Shown one piece after another: positions 15,452 through 23,689 of a stretch of 64,000 nt of DNA. The notes under the pieces were generated by a model. That model was not told the origin of the DNA. It saw only the letters and a list, made by a program, of their open reading frames with translations, and made no database searches. Numbering within the stretch: the first letter of the stretch is position 1; each line of letters begins with the position of its first letter. Source of the stretch: Brachybacterium squillarum M-6-3 (GTDB taxonomy: Bacteria; Actinomycetota; Actinomycetes; Actinomycetales; Dermabacteraceae). The position numbers were made by a program, and so were the translations under genes. The stretch is taken from contig NZ_AGBX01000006.1 in NCBI RefSeq assembly GCF_000225825.1, positions 124,001 through 188,000 on the forward strand. The letters run 5' to 3'.

Positions 15452-15522
15452 CAGTACCGAGGACCAGGCGTCCCCGGCGCTCCGGCCCGGGCCTCGGATT
15501 GGGCCAGTGGATACGAGGGATC

Positions 15523-16926
15523 TCAGGCGCAGCAGGACGTCGGCATCTGGTTGCGGAAGAGGCCGGCGACGATGCGCAGACTCTCCGCCATGGTCAGGTA
15601 CGGCGCCCAGGTGTCGGCCAGATCATCAACGGTCATGCCGGCCTTGATGGCGTAGGTGGCCGCCAGCATGATCTCCCCGGCGCCGTCGGCCAGAGCGTGC
15701 ACGCCCAGCACCTTGCCGGTCGTGGCGTCAACTACGAGCTTCACCGCGCCCCTGGTGTCGTGCTGGACCAACGCCCGAGGGACGTCGGATAGGCCCAGGA
15801 CCCGGCAGTCGCACACGTACCCGCGGGCGAGGGCCTCGTCCTCTGTCAGCCCTGCCGAGGCCAGCTGGGGCCTGGTGAACACGACCGCAGGCAGACCGGT
15901 GTAGTCCACGCGTGCGGGCGTGGCCCGACCGTCGTCGGCAAGTGCGTTGAGCGCGGCGGCCCGACCGCCGGCGGCGGCTACGTAGTCGTACTGAGGAGCC
16001 CCCGAGACGTCACCGGCGGCGTAGATGCGCGGGTTGGAGGTGCGCTGGGACTCGTCGACCACGACGAAGCCCCGCTCGTCCACGTCCACCGCGGCAGCGG
16101 CCAGGTCCAGGCCGTCGGTGCGCGCGAAGCGCCCGGTGGCCACCAACAGCCGTGCTCCGCGGACCTGCGCGCCGGAGGCGGTGCTCACCACGACGTCCTG
16201 TCCATGAGGACCGATGCCGGTGGCCACCGCGGTCGCGTGCTCCTCGACCACCGTGATGCCATCGTCGGCGAAAACCTCCCGAAGCCCCTGGGCCAGCTCC
16301 GGCTCGGCGTGGGGCGCCAGACGCCCGACCACCGACACCCGGGCACCGAGGTGGGCGAACAGCTGGGCCTGCTCCATCCCGACATAGCCGCCACCGATGA
16401 CGACCAGGGACTTGGGCAGCTCGGTGAGCTCCATCGCCGTGGTCGAGGTCAGCCAGTCCACGGACTCAAGGCCGGCCACGTCCGGGACGGCGGGGGTGGA
16501 GCCGGTGGCGATCAGGTAGGCCCGGGCCCGCAGCACCGCGCCGTCGACGGCCATGGTGTCCTTGTTCAGGAAGGCGGCCTGGCCCGAGCGGACCTCGAAG
16601 CCGTAGGCGGCGGCTACGTCGGCGTACTTCGCCTCGCGCAGGCTCTCGATCAGGCCATCCTTCTGCGCCACTAGGGCGCCCAGATCCACCGGTCCGGCTG
16701 ACGTCGGGACGCCTGCGAAGGGGTTGGTCAGCGCGGCGTGCCGCGCTCCGGCGGCCGCCAGCAGCGTCTTGGACGGCACACAGCCGATGTTCACGCACGT
16801 GCCGCCGAGGACGCCGCGTTCGATCAACACCACACTCTTGCCGGCCTGGCTGGCCGCGATCGCCGCCGACATGGCCGCGCCTCCTGACCCGATCACGGCC
16901 AAATCGACGTCGTAGTCCTCACCCAT
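15523..16926 (-). CDS. merA: Mercuric reductase-type flavoprotein (MerA)
   Basis: A 467-residue pyridine-nucleotide disulfide oxidoreductase. The FAD site is DVDLAVIGSGGAAMSAAIAA, and the redox-active pair is GGTCVNIGCVPSK. NAD(P)H binding is shown by SLVVIGGGYVGMEQAQ, a second FAD motif by RIYAAGDVSGAP, and a C-terminal CC pair by NQMPTSCCA. The terminal vicinal Cys pair, which hands Hg(II) to the active site, separates MerA from lipoamide dehydrogenase. There is no N-terminal NmerA domain. The start at 16926 is preferred because AAAGGAG lies at correct spacing there; ATG 16935 would touch it. It is controlled by the divergent MerR. Confidence 0.85.
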   Translation of the reverse strand: MGEDYDVDLAVIGSGGAAMSAAIAASQAGKSVVLIERGVLGGTCVNIGCVPSKTLLAAAGARHAALTNPFAGVPTSAGPVDLGALVAQKDGLIESLREAKYADVAAAYGFEVRSGQAAFLNKDTMAVDGAVLRARAYLIATGSTPAVPDVAGLESVDWLTSTTAMELTELPKSLVVIGGGYVGMEQAQLFAHLGARVSVVGRLAPHAEPELAQGLREVFADDGITVVEEHATAVATGIGPHGQDVVVSTASGAQVRGARLLVATGRFARTDGLDLAAAAVDVDERGFVVVDESQRTSNPRIYAAGDVSGAPQYDYVAAAGGRAAALNALADDGRATPARVDYTGLPAVVFTRPQLASAGLTEDEALARGYVCDCRVLGLSDVPRALVQHDTRGAVKLVVDATTGKVLGVHALADGAGEIMLAATYAIKAGMTVDDLADTWAPYLTMAESLRIVAGLFRNQMPTSCCA

Positions 16927-16964
16927 ATCGCACATCTCCTTTGCGTTGCACGTCTCCAGTGACC

Positions 16965-16996
16965 AGAATGGACCTTCCAGTGCAGGGAAAGGTCAA
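16965..16996 (-). promoter_or_regulatory. MerR-type promoter/operator of merA
   Basis: On the minus strand -35 TTGACC (16996-16991) and -10 CATTCT (16970-16965) are 20 bp apart, the long spacer typical of MerR-family targets. The spacer contains the dyad ACCTTCC-n7-GGAAAGGT (16972-16993 on plus). The dyad resembles CueR/ZntR-type operators more than the GTAC-type Hg operator. Confidence 0.6.
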
Positions 16997-17031
16997 GATG
17001 AACGTGGAAGCCGTTCGAGCAAGGAGGCGCC

Positions 17032-17421
17032 GTGCGGATCGGTGAGCTGGCCGAGGCCAGCGGCACCACAACCAAGACGCTGCGCTTCTACGAAGAAGCC
17101 GGGCTGCTGCCCGCACCGGACCGAACCGCCAACGGCTACCGCGACTACGCCGCTGAAGCCCTGGCGCGCCTGGGCTTCATCCGCCGCAGCCGCACCGCTG
17201 GGTTCACTCTGGCCCAAATCCGCGAGGTCCTCGACATCCGCGACGCCGGGGTCGCACCCTGCCGGCACGTGCAAGATCTGCTCGAGACCCGCCTGGACGA
17301 CCTGGACCGCCAAATCGCCGACCTACAGGCACTGCGACACACCGTCGCCCAACTCAGCAACGCTGCCGCCACGGTCGACCCGACCGACTGCGACGCCACG
17401 ACCATCTGCCGCTACCTGTGA
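17032..17421 (+). CDS. merR: MerR-family heavy-metal regulator
   Basis: A 129-residue protein. The helix-turn-helix is MRIGELAEASGTTTKTLRFY, followed by EEAGLLPAP and NGYRDYAAEAL, the classical MerR N-terminus. The long dimerisation helix holds DLLETRLDDLDRQIADLQAL. Cys residues at about 79, 118 and 124 (APCRH, TDCDATTIC) could form the metal site; three Cys per subunit pair is also the pattern in Hg-binding MerR, but the spacing differs. GTG 17032 follows AAGGAG. It is divergent from merA over 105 bp carrying the long-spacer promoter. Whether it senses Hg, Cu or another metal is open. Confidence 0.85.
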   Translation: MRIGELAEASGTTTKTLRFYEEAGLLPAPDRTANGYRDYAAEALARLGFIRRSRTAGFTLAQIREVLDIRDAGVAPCRHVQDLLETRLDDLDRQIADLQALRHTVAQLSNAAATVDPTDCDATTICRYL

Positions 17422-17518
17422 TCCGCACGGTCCCGAACCTGGCTGGCGCAGTGCCCACCGCTTGGTGCCGAACAGCGTCCCGGGGACCGATCGACCCGGC
17501 CCCGCTGGCCATCGCTCG

Positions 17519-18952
17519 TCAGTGAGACCGCCACGAAGCGACCGAAGAACCCCGCCAATTAGCGGACGGAGTCACAACAAGGGTGAGCCGGGCGTCCTCC
17601 GGCCCGCGGATGTGATCCACCTCGGGGTCCACCGGAGAGTCGAGCGTCATCGGGAGATCCGCCGTCTCCTCTCCCCACCGACGGGCCGCGACCTTGAAGA
17701 TCGACCAGCCCAGAACAGTGGCGAGCACCATCGCCACGAGCACGCCCAGCGTCGCCTGGCGCCCCAGATCCGAGGAGGAGTCGAAAGCGAGGCTGATGAC
17801 CAGCAGCGACACGGTGAAACCGATGCCCGAAAGTGCTGCCCCGCCGAACACGCTGCCCATTCCGACCCCCTCCGGCAGTCGGCCTGCGCCCATCCGAACG
17901 GCGAGGAGCGTCGCGATCCCGATTCCGAGGAGCTTGCCGAGCACGAGCCCCGCGATGACGCCCCACGTCACAGGCGAGCTCAGCGAGTCGGCCACCACCC
18001 CGCCGCCCAGGTCGACCCCGGCATTGGCCAGAGCGAAGATCGGCACGACCAGCAACGCCGTGGGGAGACGGAGGTAATCGTGCAATCGCTCGTTGACCGA
18101 CACGCCCTTGGACAGCCCCCGTCCGACGGCACGCGCCGAGGAAGCGCTCGGGGATTGCCAGAAGTCGCGGAACAGCTGACGGGCGGCGACCACCTCGTGC
18201 CGTTGCGTCGGGTAGGCGGGGATCAGAAGGCCGGCGATCATGCCCGTCAGCGAGGCGTGGATGCCGGAGGACAGAGTCGCCACCCACAGCACGATGACGA
18301 TCCCCACGTACGGAGCGGCACTCCACTGCCGGGAACGGCCCACCAGCCACAGGGCGACGAGGCAGCCGAGAGCGACCAGCAGCGGGACGGGCCGGATCTC
18401 GTCGCTGTAGAACACCCCGATGATCGATACCGCAAGGAAGTCGTCGACCACCGTGAGGGTCAGGAGGAAGACGCGAAGCTGCCCGGAAAGCCGGGGGCCG
18501 ACGATCGCGAGAGCACCGAGCATGAACGCCGTGTCCGTTCCGACGACCGCCCCCCACCCGCGAAGCCCCTCGCCACCGGACGCGCCGACGACCAGGACAT
18601 ACACCAGCGCGGGCAACGCCACGCCCGTGAAACCGGCGATCGCTGCCAGGCGTGCGCGACTGCTGTCCCGCAGAGCCCCATACGCAAACTCCTGGCGCAC
18701 CTCGAGACCCACGACGAAGAAGAACACGACCATGAGCCCGTCGTTGATCCAGTGGTGCAGATCCAGGTGCAACCCGAACGGGCCGACGTCGATCCCCACG
18801 CTCTGGTGCCACAACTCGACATAGGAAGAGGACAGCGGCGAGTTCGCCCAGAGGAGAGCGAAGACCGTGACGACGATGAGCAGGACGGCCGAACCCGACT
18901 CCGTGCGGAGTCTTCCGGCTACTCCGCGCGAGGGCGAAGTTGAGTGGGGCAC
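17519..18952 (-). pseudogene. nhaA: NhaA Na+/H+ antiporter, C-terminal thioredoxin domain cut off by transposon
   Basis: About 458 native residues then a tail read from the transposon end. NhaA features: LWANSPLSSSYVELWH, LHHWINDGLMVVFFFVVGLE, GTDTAFMLG, LTVVDDFLAVSIIG with the paired Asp of the ion site, and GSVFGGAALSGIGFTVSLLV. After the last TM helix the sequence DPEVDHIRGPEDARLTLV is the linker and first strand of the DsbA-like thioredoxin domain found in actinobacterial NhaA fusions. At codon 459 it switches to the 52-bp transposon end. The antiporter domain is whole and could still work; the thioredoxin part is lost. Start GTG 18952 is uncertain. Confidence 0.75.
17525..17576 (-). repeat. 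Right end of the mobile island (52 bp)
   Basis: Read on the minus strand from 17576 it begins TGTGACTCCG. It is homologous to the ends at 8468 and 12637. It abuts the broken nhaA codons, so the outermost element inserted there. The flank ACAAG is not found at the left end. Confidence 0.7.
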
Positions 18953-19375
18953 GGCGCGATTCTGCCTGAACGTGCTGGCCGGCGCCACTGGGACGGACCG
19001 GGTCCGATGCCGCTGCTGTTCGGGTCCGAGGGGGTGGACGGGCGGCCGTGGGAGACCGATCCCCAGCTGCGCGCGAGGGCCAGGGGACGCTCCGCCCGGC
19101 CTCAGTTCTCTTCGCGGCGAGCTCGACCCGCGCAACCAGCGATCCTGGCGTTCGGCGACGTGATGAGAGGCGAGGTCTGCGCGGAGCTGCCGGGCCTGGA
19201 GGCGTCGGGCCCGTATCGCAGCCCTCACCGTCATCGATGCCCTGGTCCAAGACGGGATCCGCGATCCAGTCACACCAGTGACAGACCGGTGAGATCACTG
19301 CCACCTCGTCGAGAACCTGCGAATGTGGCCTCCATCACGATCCGCCGTGCCGGGAATGAACCTGACCGGACCAGA
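18953..19375. other. Gene-free stretch between nhaA and the dnaK promoter
   Basis: I find no supportable gene. A short plus-strand frame ending near 19293 (VIDALVQDGIRDPV) has no start or family signature. The stretch is slightly less GC-rich toward the dnaK promoter. Confidence 0.4.
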
Positions 19376-19396
19376 GTTGAGTCGAGTGTACTCAAG
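19376..19396. promoter_or_regulatory. HAIR operator 1 (HspR site)
   Basis: GTTGAGT-n7-ACTCAAG matches the HspR-associated inverted repeat CTTGAGT-n7-ACTCAAG at 13 of 14 positions. It lies upstream of the -35 box of dnaK. Confidence 0.75.
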
Positions 19397-19412
19397 AATG
19401 GAGCTGCTCGGA

Positions 19413-19441
19413 TTGACATCGTGAATCTCGGGTTCTCTACT
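19413..19441 (+). promoter_or_regulatory. dnaK promoter, sigma-70 type
   Basis: TTGACA (19413-19418), a 17-bp spacer and TCTACT (19436-19441). The -10 overlaps HAIR operator 2, so bound HspR should block RNA polymerase. Confidence 0.6.
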
Positions 19442-19460
19442 TGAGTCCGTACAGCTCAAG
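19440..19460. promoter_or_regulatory. HAIR operator 2 (HspR site)
   Basis: CTTGAGT-n7-GCTCAAG, 13 of 14 positions of the HAIR consensus, overlapping the -10 box. It is 64 bp from operator 1 centre to centre, i.e. about six helical turns. Confidence 0.75.
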
Positions 19461-19530
19461 TCTTGCAGCCGGCCGCTGGTCGGCAGCGAAGATCCCGTGC
19501 GGCGCATCCGTCGCAGAAAGGCAGGCACCC

Positions 19531-21396
19531 ATGTCCCGTATCGTCGGAATCGATCTCGGCACCACCAACTCCGCCGTCGCCGTCCTCGAGGGCGGTCAGC
19601 CCACCGTCATCGCGAACGCCGAGGGCTCCCGCACCACCCCGTCGGTGGTCGCCTTCTCCAAGCAGGGCGAGGTGCTCGTCGGCGAAGTCGCCAAGCGTCA
19701 GGCCGTGACCAACGTCGACCGCACCATCTCCTCCGTCAAGCGCCACATGGGCACCGACTGGACCCAGGAGATCGACGGCAAGAAGTACACCGCGCCGGAG
19801 ATCTCCGCGCGCATCCTCGGCAAGCTCAAGCGCGACGCCGAGGCCTACCTGGGTGAGCCCGTCACCGACGCGGTCATCACCGTCCCGGCCTACTTCAGCG
19901 ACTCCGAGCGCCAGGCCACCAAGGACGCCGGGCAGATCGCCGGCCTGAACGTGCTGCGCATCATCAACGAGCCCACCGCCGCGGCCCTCGCCTACGGCCT
20001 CGAGAAGGGCAACGACGACGAGCAGATCCTGGTCTTCGACCTCGGCGGCGGCACCTTCGATGTGTCCCTGCTCGAGGTGAGCAAGGACGAGGACGGCGCG
20101 GCCATCCAGGTCGAGGCCACCGCGGGCGACAACCGCCTAGGCGGCGACGACTGGGACCAGAAGGTCGTCGACTGGCTGATCGCACAGGTCAAGAACAAGG
20201 ACGGCGTGGACCTCTCCAAGGACCGCATCGCCCTGCAGCGCCTCAAGGAGGCCGCGGAGCAGGCGAAGAAGGAGCTGTCCTCCTCCTCCAGCACCAACAT
20301 CTCCCTGCAGTACCTCTCCATGACGGAGAACGGCCCGCTGCACCTGGACGAGAAGCTCTCCCGCGCCCAGTTCGAGGAGATGACCAAGGATCTCCTCGAG
20401 CGCACCAAGGCCCCCTTCCACCAGGTGATCAAGGACGCCGGCGTGAAGGTCTCCGACATCGACCACGTGGTCCTCGTCGGCGGCTCCACCCGTATGCCCG
20501 CCGTCTCCCAGCTGGTCAAGGACCTCACCGGCAAGGAGCCCAACAAGGGCGTCAACCCGGACGAGGTCGTGGCCGTGGGCGCCGCCCTGCAGGCCGCCGT
20601 CATCAAGGGCGACCGCAAGGACGTGCTGCTGATGGACGTCACCCCGCTCTCCCTCGGCATCGAGACCAAGGGCGGCGTGATGACCAAGCTCATCGAGCGC
20701 AACGCGGCCATCCCGACCAAGACCTCCGAGGTGTTCTCCACCGCCGAGGACAACCAGCCCTCCGTGGCCATCCAGGTGTTCCAGGGTGAGCGTCAGTTCA
20801 CCCGGGACAACAAGCTGCTGGGCACCTTCGAGCTGACCGGCATCGCCCCGGCCCCCCGCGGCATGCCCCAGATCGAGGTCACCTTCGACATCGACTCCAA
20901 CGGCATCGTGCACGTGGGCGCGAAGGACCGCGGCACCGGCAACGAGCAGTCCATCCAGATCACCGGTGGCTCCGCCCTCTCCGAGGAGGACATCGACCGG
21001 ATGGTCAAGGACGCCGAGGCCCACGCCGCCGAGGACGAGGAGCGCCGCAAGAATGCCGACGCCCGCAACGGCCTCGAGCAGCTCGTCTACCAGGGCGAGA
21101 AGCTCCTGTCCGACAACGCGGACAAGGTCTCCGATGCGGACAAGACCAAGGCCGAGGACGCCATCAAGGACGCCAAGGACGAGCTCGCCAAGGACGACGC
21201 CGAGACCTCCGCCCTGGAGGCCAAGCGCGACGCCCTGAACGAGGCCCTGCAGGCCGTCGGCACCGCGATCTACTCGCAGGCCGAGGGCGCCGAGGGTGCG
21301 GAGGGAGCCGAGCAGGCTTCTTCCTCGTCGGCCTCCTCCGACGATGACGACGTGGTCGACGCCGAGATCGTGGACGAGGACGAGGAGAAGAAGTGA
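19531..21396 (+). CDS. dnaK: Hsp70 chaperone DnaK
   Basis: A 621-residue ATPase chaperone. The nucleotide-binding domain has [34 protein letters not shown] at about residue 170 and [16 protein letters not shown]. The linker [19 protein letters not shown] precedes the substrate-binding domain, and the acidic tail [18 protein letters not shown] is typical of actinobacterial DnaK. The ATG follows GAAAGGCAG. First gene of the dnaK-grpE-dnaJ-hspR operon; its TGA overlaps the grpE ATG. It is controlled by two HAIR operators and by HspR, encoded at the end of the same operon, with DnaK itself known as HspR corepressor in Streptomyces. Confidence 0.97.
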   Translation: MSRIVGIDLGTTNSAVAVLEGGQPTVIANAEGSRTTPSVVAFSKQGEVLVGEVAKRQAVTNVDRTISSVKRHMGTDWTQEIDGKKYTAPEISARILGKLKRDAEAYLGEPVTDAVITVPAYFSDSERQATKDAGQIAGLNVLRIINEPTAAALAYGLEKGNDDEQILVFDLGGGTFDVSLLEVSKDEDGAAIQVEATAGDNRLGGDDWDQKVVDWLIAQVKNKDGVDLSKDRIALQRLKEAAEQAKKELSSSSSTNISLQYLSMTENGPLHLDEKLSRAQFEEMTKDLLERTKAPFHQVIKDAGVKVSDIDHVVLVGGSTRMPAVSQLVKDLTGKEPNKGVNPDEVVAVGAALQAAVIKGDRKDVLLMDVTPLSLGIETKGGVMTKLIERNAAIPTKTSEVFSTAEDNQPSVAIQVFQGERQFTRDNKLLGTFELTGIAPAPRGMPQIEVTFDIDSNGIVHVGAKDRGTGNEQSIQITGGSALSEEDIDRMVKDAEAHAAEDEERRKNADARNGLEQLVYQGEKLLSDNADKVSDADKTKAEDAIKDAKDELAKDDAETSALEAKRDALNEALQAVGTAIYSQAEGAEGAEGAEQASSSSASSDDDDVVDAEIVDEDEEKK

Positions 21397-22046
21397 TGAC
21401 CGAGGACCGCAGCACTCCCGACGACGCCCCCGAGGGGGAGCCCCGGTTCTCCTTCTCCGACAAGCGCAAGGTGGACCCGACGGACGGCAGCGTCCGTCCG
21501 TCGGGCGCCGCCGGCGAGCAGCCCTCCGAGCCCGTCGACCCGATCGACGCGGAGGCCGCCGCCCTGTTCGGGCAGGCCGAGGCCGGCGCGGACGGGCACG
21601 GTGACGACGAGCGGATCCGGGCCCTCGAGGCCCAGGTAGCCGAGCTCACCGAGCAGAGCAAGCGCGAGCAGGCGGAGTACGTCAACTCCCGTCGTCGCAT
21701 CGAGCAGGCCGCCGAGGCCGGCAAGGAGCAGGCCGCAGGCCGGGTCCTCGCCTCCCTGATCGGTGTGCTGGACGACATCGCCCTGGGCCGCGAGCACGGC
21801 GACATCGCCGAGGGGACCCCCTTCGGCTCCATCGCCGCGAAGCTCGAGGAGACCCTGCGCACGCAGGGCCTGGAGCGGTACGGCCAGGTCGGCGACGAGT
21901 TCGACCCCACCCTGCACGAGGCCCTCATGCACGAGGACGTCGAGGGTGCCGAGAGCACCACGATCAAGCTCGTCATGCAGGCCGGCTACACCGTGGGCGG
22001 GCGTGTGCTGCGCCCGGCCCGGGTGGCCACCCAGGGTCCCGCCTGA
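21396..22046 (+). CDS. grpE: Nucleotide exchange factor GrpE
   Basis: A 216-residue protein. The N-terminal 75 residues are acidic and disordered. The long helix IRALEAQVAELTEQSKREQA then YVNSRRRIEQAAE is the GrpE dimerisation helix, and the beta domain includes DEFDPTLHEALMHED and AGYTVGGRVLRPARV. GrpE drives ADP release from DnaK. The ATG at 21396 overlaps the dnaK stop (TGATG), so translation is coupled. An in-frame GTG one codon earlier is less likely. Confidence 0.95.
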   Translation: MTEDRSTPDDAPEGEPRFSFSDKRKVDPTDGSVRPSGAAGEQPSEPVDPIDAEAAALFGQAEAGADGHGDDERIRALEAQVAELTEQSKREQAEYVNSRRRIEQAAEAGKEQAAGRVLASLIGVLDDIALGREHGDIAEGTPFGSIAAKLEETLRTQGLERYGQVGDEFDPTLHEALMHEDVEGAESTTIKLVMQAGYTVGGRVLRPARVATQGPA

Positions 22047-22062
22047 GCGGGCCCCCGGCCAA

Positions 22063-22099
22063 CGGGGTGGGCAGGACCGGCACGGCCCTGCCCACCCCG
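22063..22099 (+). terminator. Strong hairpin between grpE and dnaJ
   Basis: CGGGGTGGGCAGG (22063-22075) pairs perfectly with CCTGCCCACCCCG (22087-22099): 13 pairs and an 11-nt loop. It lies in the 144-bp gap inside the operon. It may be an attenuator or processing/stability element lowering dnaJ-hspR relative to dnaK-grpE. No U-run follows. Confidence 0.55.
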
Positions 22100-22190
22100 C
22101 GCCGTACCACCGGCCGGGACCATCCTCCGGCCCGCCCCCGAAGACACATGACCATCATGTGCTGACGCTCCTGGAAGGAGGCGCGATCAA

Positions 22191-23240
22191 ATGTCCGGAC
22201 AGGACTGGCTCGACAAGGACTTCTACGCGGTCCTCGGCGTCTCGAAGGACGCCGACGCGCAGGAGATCAAGAAGGCGTACCGGAAGAAGGCCAAGGAGCT
22301 GCATCCGGATCGCCACCCCGACGACCCGAAGGCCGAGGACCGTTTCAAGACGGTCGGCGAGGCCTACGCGGTGCTTCACGACCCGGAGCAGCGCGAGCAG
22401 TACGACGCGATCCGCGCGATGGGCTCCGGCGGGGCCCGCTTCGCCGCGGGCCAGGGCGGCAACACCGGCCAGGCCGGCTTCGAGGACGTGTTCTCCTCGA
22501 TGTTCGGCGGCGGCGGGGGCGGCCGCGGTGCCCGCTACTCCACCAGCTACGGCGGCGGCCAGGGCGGCGAGCCCGACCTCGAGGACATCCTGCGGATGTT
22601 CGGCGGTCAGGGCGGCGGCGGGGGCTTCCCCGGCGGTGCCGGCGGCTTCCCGGGCGGCTCCCAGGGCGGCTTCGGCGGCCCGCCGCGGGCGGCCAAGGGC
22701 GAGGACCTCACCGCGAGGCTGCGGATCCCCTTCCGCGACGCCGCGATGGGGACGGAGACCACGCTCGACGTGGGCGGACGCAGCATCACCACCCGCATCC
22801 CGGCCGGAGTGCACGACGGCCAGAAGATCCGCCTGCGCGGCAAGGGACAGCCCGGCCAGGGCTCCGCGCCCGCCGGCGACCTGATCCTCTCCGTCGAGGT
22901 GGAGCCGCACGCCGTCTGGTCCGCCGACGGGGCCGACCTGCACATCACCGTGCCGATCAGCTTCGACGAGGCCGTGCTCGGCACCACTCTCACGGTGCCG
23001 CTGCTCGACGGCGGCACGGTGAAGCTGAAGGTGCCCGCCGGCACCCCCTCGGGCCGCACCCTGCGCGTCCGCGGCAAGGGCCTGGTCACGAAGAAGCGCA
23101 CCGGCGACCTGCTGGTCACCGTGCAGGTGGTCGTGCCCAGCCACGTGGAGGGCAAGGCCAAGCAGGCCCTCGAGGACCTCCGTGAGGCGCTCGCCGAGGA
23201 GGACCCGCGCGCGGGCCTGGCGGAGGCCGCCGCGCGATGA
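22191..23240 (+). CDS. dnaJ: J-domain co-chaperone DnaJ lacking the zinc finger
   Basis: A 349-residue protein. The J domain (residues 7-70) has the HPD motif in KELHPDRHPDD and ends YDAIRAMG. A long Gly/Phe-rich region follows, with repeated GGGGG, FPGG and GGFGG units up to about residue 165. C-terminal substrate-binding domains include TTRIPAGVHDGQKIRLRGKG and VPAGTPSGRTLRVRGKG. There is no cysteine in the protein, so the CxxCxGxG zinc module of class A DnaJ is missing and it is class B (CbpA-like), unusual for the operon-encoded DnaJ. GGAAGGAGG precedes the ATG. Its stop overlaps the hspR start (ATGA). Confidence 0.93.
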   Translation: MSGQDWLDKDFYAVLGVSKDADAQEIKKAYRKKAKELHPDRHPDDPKAEDRFKTVGEAYAVLHDPEQREQYDAIRAMGSGGARFAAGQGGNTGQAGFEDVFSSMFGGGGGGRGARYSTSYGGGQGGEPDLEDILRMFGGQGGGGGFPGGAGGFPGGSQGGFGGPPRAAKGEDLTARLRIPFRDAAMGTETTLDVGGRSITTRIPAGVHDGQKIRLRGKGQPGQGSAPAGDLILSVEVEPHAVWSADGADLHITVPISFDEAVLGTTLTVPLLDGGTVKLKVPAGTPSGRTLRVRGKGLVTKKRTGDLLVTVQVVVPSHVEGKAKQALEDLREALAEEDPRAGLAEAAAR

Positions 23241-23683
23241 GCACCCCGCAGCACCGCATCGACGAGCGCGCCCCCGTGTTCGTGATCTCGGTGGCCGCGG
23301 AGCTCGCGGGCATGCACCCGCAGACGCTGCGCCAGTACGACCGCATCGGTCTGGTCTCGCCCCGCCGCACGGCGGGGCGGGGCCGCCGCTACAGCGCCCG
23401 CGACGTCGCGGCGCTGCGCGAGGTGCAGCGGCTCTCCCAGGAGGAGGGCATCAACCTGGCCGGGATCAAACGCATCCTGGAGCTGCAGGAGCAGGTCTCG
23501 GGCCTGCGCGAGCAGCTCGAGCGGGTCAACCAGGCCCTGGAGGCGATGGCCCCGGCCGACCGCCGCCGCGTCTTCGCCGCCGATCGCACCGGCGAGATCA
23601 ACGCGGTGCGACGCGGGCAGCGTCCCGAACGGCGCCCCGGGGGAGCGATGGTGCTGTGGCGCGGCGGTCGCCGCCCGGACTGA
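23237..23683 (+). CDS. hspR: Heat-shock repressor HspR (MerR family)
   Basis: A 148-residue MerR-family protein. VFVISVAAELAGMHPQTLRQ is followed by YDRIGLVSPRRTAGRGRRYS, the HspR helix-turn-helix and wing. LSQEEGINLAGIKRIL and a coiled coil QEQVSGLREQLERVNQALEA come next. It represses its own operon, and typically clpB, by binding HAIR sequences, three of which are seen in this window. Its ATG overlaps the dnaJ stop. The position as last gene of the dnaK operon matches Streptomyces. Confidence 0.93.
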   Translation: MSTPQHRIDERAPVFVISVAAELAGMHPQTLRQYDRIGLVSPRRTAGRGRRYSARDVAALREVQRLSQEEGINLAGIKRILELQEQVSGLREQLERVNQALEAMAPADRRRVFAADRTGEINAVRRGQRPERRPGGAMVLWRGGRRPD

Positions 23684-23689
23684 GCCGCG

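Noticed and set aside
8468-17576. Five-base target duplication flanking the whole island
   Set aside because: The left flank TACGC and right flank ACAAG differ, so a simple single insertion event is not supported.
17519-19273. Extending nhaA upstream to the first in-frame start near 19273
   Set aside because: The extra 107 residues are Arg/Pro-rich and unlike any NhaA N-terminus. GTG 18952 fits the family length.
18953-19375. Short plus-strand frame ending VTPVTDR before dnaK as a gene
   Set aside because: It has no start signal, no homology I recognise, and lies in an upstream control region.
22500-22680. Glycine-rich repeat coding region in dnaJ as a DNA repeat element
   Set aside because: It is the normal Gly/Phe linker of a J-domain protein with GGC codons.
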